DNA of 64,000 bases, from assembly GCF_003002955.1 (NCBI RefSeq), contig NZ_PVTJ01000001.1, positions 186,001 to 250,000 on the forward strand, read 5' to 3'. Every line of letters begins with the position of its first letter. Position 1 is the first letter of the stretch. Source of the DNA: Glycomyces artemisiae (GTDB lineage Bacteria; Actinomycetota; Actinomycetes; Mycobacteriales; Micromonosporaceae). A program made the translations under genes and the position numbers. Below the pieces are notes generated by a model. It was not told the origin of the DNA. It searched no databases and saw nothing but the letters and a program-made list of their open reading frames with translations. Shown here piece after piece: positions 61,243 to 64,000 of this stretch.

Positions 61243-63054
61243 GTGTCTGAGACAACGCCCACTTCCCATACGTTCCAAGTGGACCTGCGCGGACTGGTGG
61301 ACCTGCTCTCGCACCATCTGTACTCCTCGCCGAAGGTGTACGTGCGCGAACTCCTCCAGAACGCGGTCGACGCGGTCACCGCGCGCCGCCAGATCGACCC
61401 GGGCTTCACCGCCGAGGGCGCCCCGGTGCGCATCGACGCCGACGGCGCGCGGCTGCGGATCACCGATCCCGGTGTGGGACTGACCGTCGCGGAGGTCCAC
61501 AAGCTGCTCGCCACGATCGGCGGCTCGTCCAAGCGCGACGAGGAGATCGAGGGCGCGCGCCGGGACTTCCTGGGGCAGTTCGGCATTGGGCTCCTCGCGT
61601 GCTTCACCGTCGCGTCGGTCATCACCGTGACCTCCAAGTCCGCGAAGGACCCTGCCGCGCCCGTGGTCCGCTGGTCCGCGCGCGACGACGGCTCCTACAC
61701 CGTCACCGAGGTCCCCGACGGCGAGCACCCGGAGCCGGGCACCACCGTCGAGCTGACGGCCCGCCCCGGCGAGGACTGGCTCAAACCGCACCGGGTCGTC
61801 CAGCTCGCCCGCGAGTACGGTTCGCTGCTGCCGGTGGAGGTCACCGTGTTCGGCGGCGGCGCCCCCGAGCGGATCACCGACACGCCGCCGCTGTGGGACC
61901 GCAAGCACCCCAACGCGACCGCGCGGCGCCTCGCCCTGAACCGCTACTGCGAGGACGTCATGGGCTTCCCGCCGCTCGACGTCATCGACCTCGACGTGCC
62001 GCTCTCGGGTCTCAAAGGGGTCGCGTTCGTGCTCCCGCACGCGGCGTCCCCGTCGGCCCGGCCCGCGCACCGCGTCCACCTGAAGCGGATGCTGCTCACC
62101 GAGACCGCCGACAACCTGGTCCCCGAGTGGGCGTTCTTCGTCCGCTGCGTCGTCGACACGGACTCCCTGCGGCCCACCGCGTCCCGCGAGTCGCTCTACG
62201 ACGACGAGGCCCTGGCCGTCGCCCGCGACGCGATCGGCGCGCAGATCCGCGAGTGGATCTCCCGCCTCGCCGCCGAGGACCCGACCCGCCTGGAGGCGTT
62301 CCTCGCCGTCCACGAACTCGGCGTCAAAGCCCTTGCGCGCCACGACGAGGAACTGCTCGCCGCGATGCTCCCGTGGCTGCGGTTCGAGACCACCGCCGGG
62401 CGCACCAGCCTCCCCGAGTTCGCGCGCGCCTACGAGCCCGTCTACCTCGCCGCCACCGTCGACGAGTTCCGGCAGGTCGCGCAGATCGCCGCCGCCCAAG
62501 GGATCGGCGTCGTCAACGGCGGCTACACCTACGACGCCGAACTCGTGCAGGCCCTGCCGCGCATCGACCCCGACGTCAAGATCGAGCAGCTCCAGCCCGG
62601 CGTCATCTCCGCGAGCCTCGACCCGGTCGCCACCCGCGACGAGCTGGCGCTCCAGTCGTTCCTCGCCGCCGCCCGCGCCCGCCTCGACGCCGTGGACGTC
62701 GACGTCGTCGTCCGCGAGTTCAACCCCGTCTCCGTGCCCGCGCTCCTCCTCGACGACCGCGAAGCGCGCCGCGAGCGCCAGCGCGCCGAAGCCGAAGCGC
62801 AGGCCGACGACCTGTGGGGCGGCATCCTCGCGTCGATCAAGCAGCACGCGCCGCGCGCGCAACTGGTCCTCAACCACCGCAACCCCACCGTGCGCCGCAT
62901 CAGCGGCATCGCCGACGCCGACCTGGCCGGGACCGCCGTCGAGTCGCTGTACGGGCAGGCGCTGCTCATGAGCCACCGGCCGCTGCGCAGCGCCGACACC
63001 GCGCTCCTGAACCGGTCCTTCATGAACCTGCTGGAACACGTTACAAAGGACTAG
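61243..63054 (+). CDS. HSP90-family (HtpG-like) GHKL ATPase
   Basis: The 603-residue protein has the Bergerat ATP fold: YSSPKVYVRELLQNAVDAVTA (N-box), DPGVGLTVAEVHKLL (G1) and GQFGIGLLACF (G2). GTTVELTARPGEDW corresponds to the last nucleotide-contacting segment. The middle domain contains VAFVLPHAA, VHLKRMLLTE and SLRPTASRESLYDD, the HSP90 client and catalytic-loop region. The C-terminal part differs from classic HtpG and ends in a charged helix, with an ATPase-proximal substrate role unknown. GTG 61243 follows AGGA. It is a divergent HSP90 paralogue, followed at 32 nt by a helical-repeat gene that may encode its partner. Confidence 0.87.
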   Translation: MSETTPTSHTFQVDLRGLVDLLSHHLYSSPKVYVRELLQNAVDAVTARRQIDPGFTAEGAPVRIDADGARLRITDPGVGLTVAEVHKLLATIGGSSKRDEEIEGARRDFLGQFGIGLLACFTVASVITVTSKSAKDPAAPVVRWSARDDGSYTVTEVPDGEHPEPGTTVELTARPGEDWLKPHRVVQLAREYGSLLPVEVTVFGGGAPERITDTPPLWDRKHPNATARRLALNRYCEDVMGFPPLDVIDLDVPLSGLKGVAFVLPHAASPSARPAHRVHLKRMLLTETADNLVPEWAFFVRCVVDTDSLRPTASRESLYDDEALAVARDAIGAQIREWISRLAAEDPTRLEAFLAVHELGVKALARHDEELLAAMLPWLRFETTAGRTSLPEFARAYEPVYLAATVDEFRQVAQIAAAQGIGVVNGGYTYDAELVQALPRIDPDVKIEQLQPGVISASLDPVATRDELALQSFLAAARARLDAVDVDVVVREFNPVSVPALLLDDREARRERQRAEAEAQADDLWGGILASIKQHAPRAQLVLNHRNPTVRRISGIADADLAGTAVESLYGQALLMSHRPLRSADTALLNRSFMNLLEHVTKD

Positions 63055-63086
63055 AACCCCCCGCCGAGAAGGACCGAGGACCCGCG

Positions 63087-64000
63087 ATGGCCACTCCCGA
63101 CCCCGACGCGATCTGGCGTCTGCTCAACGAGGCCCGCTTCGAGGAGCCCGGCGAGGCGAAGGTCGCGGCACTGGAGCGGGCCGTGGAGGCCGCCGACGCG
63201 GTGGGCGACCCCGAGCTGGTCAACTACGCGCTCAACGGCCTGGTCGACGCCTACGAGTTCTCCCGCGACTCCACGCGCCTGCTCGTGCCCTTCGCGCGGC
63301 TCCTGCGCGCCTTCGACACCCGGCCCGAGCACTTCGACGCGTACCTGACGCGGTCGCTGTACTGGACGTTCAAGTGGATCGTCGACTCGATGATCGAGCA
63401 GCCCGACGTGCCGCTCGAATCGATCGAGCACTGGCTCCAGGAGATGCGCCGCCGCTACGCCGAGGCCGGGTACTCCATGCACGCGCCCGCCGCCTACGAG
63501 ATGCAGCTGGCGTTCCACACCGGCGACTACGACCGGGTCGCGCGCGCGATCGAGGCCCTCGGCGAGGCCGAGGAGGACGACATGTCCGACTGCACCGCCT
63601 GCCAGTACACGACCCTCGCGACCATCGTGTTCTACGCCGAGGAGGACTCCGCCGACGCCGCCATGGAGATGCTGGAGCCCGTCCTCGCGGGCGAGCACTC
63701 CTGCGCGCACGAGCCGCACTACGGGCTCGCGCTCTCGCTCCTGCCGCTCGTGGAGCTCGGCCGCCCCGCCGAGGCCCGCGCGAACCACCTGCGCGGCTAC
63801 CAGATGTGCCGCGGCAAGGAGGACATGGTCCCCATGATCGCGCTGCACATCGAGTTCTGCGCGCTCACCGGGAACGAGCACCGGGCCGTCGAGATCCTCG
63901 CCGACCACGCCCGCTTCTTCGACCTCGACCTGGGAGTGCGCGAACGGCAGCGGCTCCTCGAAGTCGCCGTCCTCACCTGCCGCCGGCTCGCCGCCCTCGG
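63087..64000 (+). CDS. Helical (TPR-like) repeat protein, C-terminus beyond the window
   Basis: At least 304 codons are open from ATG 63087 to the window end. The product is all-helical with regularly spaced Ala/Leu/Tyr pairs (NEARFEEPGEAKVAALERAVEA; YEMQLAFHTGDYDRVARAIEAL; FCALTGNEHRAVEILADHA), the look of tetratricopeptide repeats. Two CxxC or Cys-His features occur (DCTACQYTT, HSCAHEPH), possibly a metal site. It starts 32 nt after the HSP90-like gene with GAGG upstream, so the two are very likely one operon. TPR proteins are classic HSP90 co-chaperones in eukaryotes; here a partnership is inference. Confidence 0.8.
   Translation, partial: MATPDPDAIWRLLNEARFEEPGEAKVAALERAVEAADAVGDPELVNYALNGLVDAYEFSRDSTRLLVPFARLLRAFDTRPEHFDAYLTRSLYWTFKWIVDSMIEQPDVPLESIEHWLQEMRRRYAEAGYSMHAPAAYEMQLAFHTGDYDRVARAIEALGEAEEDDMSDCTACQYTTLATIVFYAEEDSADAAMEMLEPVLAGEHSCAHEPHYGLALSLLPLVELGRPAEARANHLRGYQMCRGKEDMVPMIALHIEFCALTGNEHRAVEILADHARFFDLDLGVRERQRLLEVAVLTCRRLAAL

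Overview
The window is GC-rich DNA whose codons nearly all end in G or C. It encodes nickel SOD, WhiB1, a fused 2-oxoglutarate decarboxylase (Kgd), a two-domain geosmin synthase and an EshA-like family 2B encapsulin. Together these point to a soil-type, probably filamentous and sporulating actinomycete. Several gene orders match those known from mycobacteria (rnhB-DUF2469; membrane protein-DagK-WhiB1 near PdtaS; recO-uppS and smtB-zur), so most of the window is chromosomal backbone. No rRNA, tRNA, IS element, prophage or CRISPR array was seen.

Layout. 0-2 kb: end of rnhB, DUF2469, and sensor kinase PdtaS. 2.2-5.7 kb: assimilatory sulfate operon, opened by a Cys-containing leader peptide, then sulfite reductase, a zinc-ribbon protein, CysH and a sirohydrochlorin chelatase. 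5.7-11.4 kb: membrane protein, lipid kinase, an 840-bp non-coding stretch with CRP-like palindromes, whiB1, an anti-sigma-like ATPase, sodN, an oxidoreductase and a small membrane protein. 11.4-14.7 kb: a sugar-type ABC importer with one frameshifted permease. 14.8-23.4 kb: kgd, a STAS antagonist, a PhoP/PhoR-like two-component pair and an HtrA-like protease. 23.4-27.9 kb: an Mrr-like membrane nuclease, rsmI, vapBC and a DrrAB-type exporter.

28-46 kb: nitrate assimilation. narK and nasA lie at 28.1-31.7 kb; nasC-like, nirB, nirD and nnaR lie at 40.5-45.9 kb. GlnR-like boxes precede both nasA and the nasC-like gene. The two halves are separated by an isoprenoid/encapsulin block: ispH, polyprenyl diphosphate synthase, family 2B encapsulin, a DUF4239 protein and geosmin synthase. 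This block is the most interesting part of the window. The shell, the prenyl synthase and ispH are arranged like an operon. The geosmin synthase frame runs about 400 bp antisense through a proline-rich surface-protein gene and gains a disordered C-terminal tail.

46-53 kb: membrane proteins, an epimerase-like protein, an extremely acidic small protein, endonuclease V, a MOSC protein, recO, uppS and a voltage-gated cation channel with an unusual selectivity filter. 53-58.5 kb: zinc island with a DUF318-type permease and its partner, ZnuACB behind a perfect Zur palindrome, SmtB and Zur. 58.5-64 kb: a small monooxygenase-like protein, two membrane proteins, an HSP90-family ATPase and a helical-repeat protein cut by the window end.

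A recurrent feature is a -10-like hexamer placed 6-7 nt before an ATG or GTG start, which predicts many leaderless transcripts.
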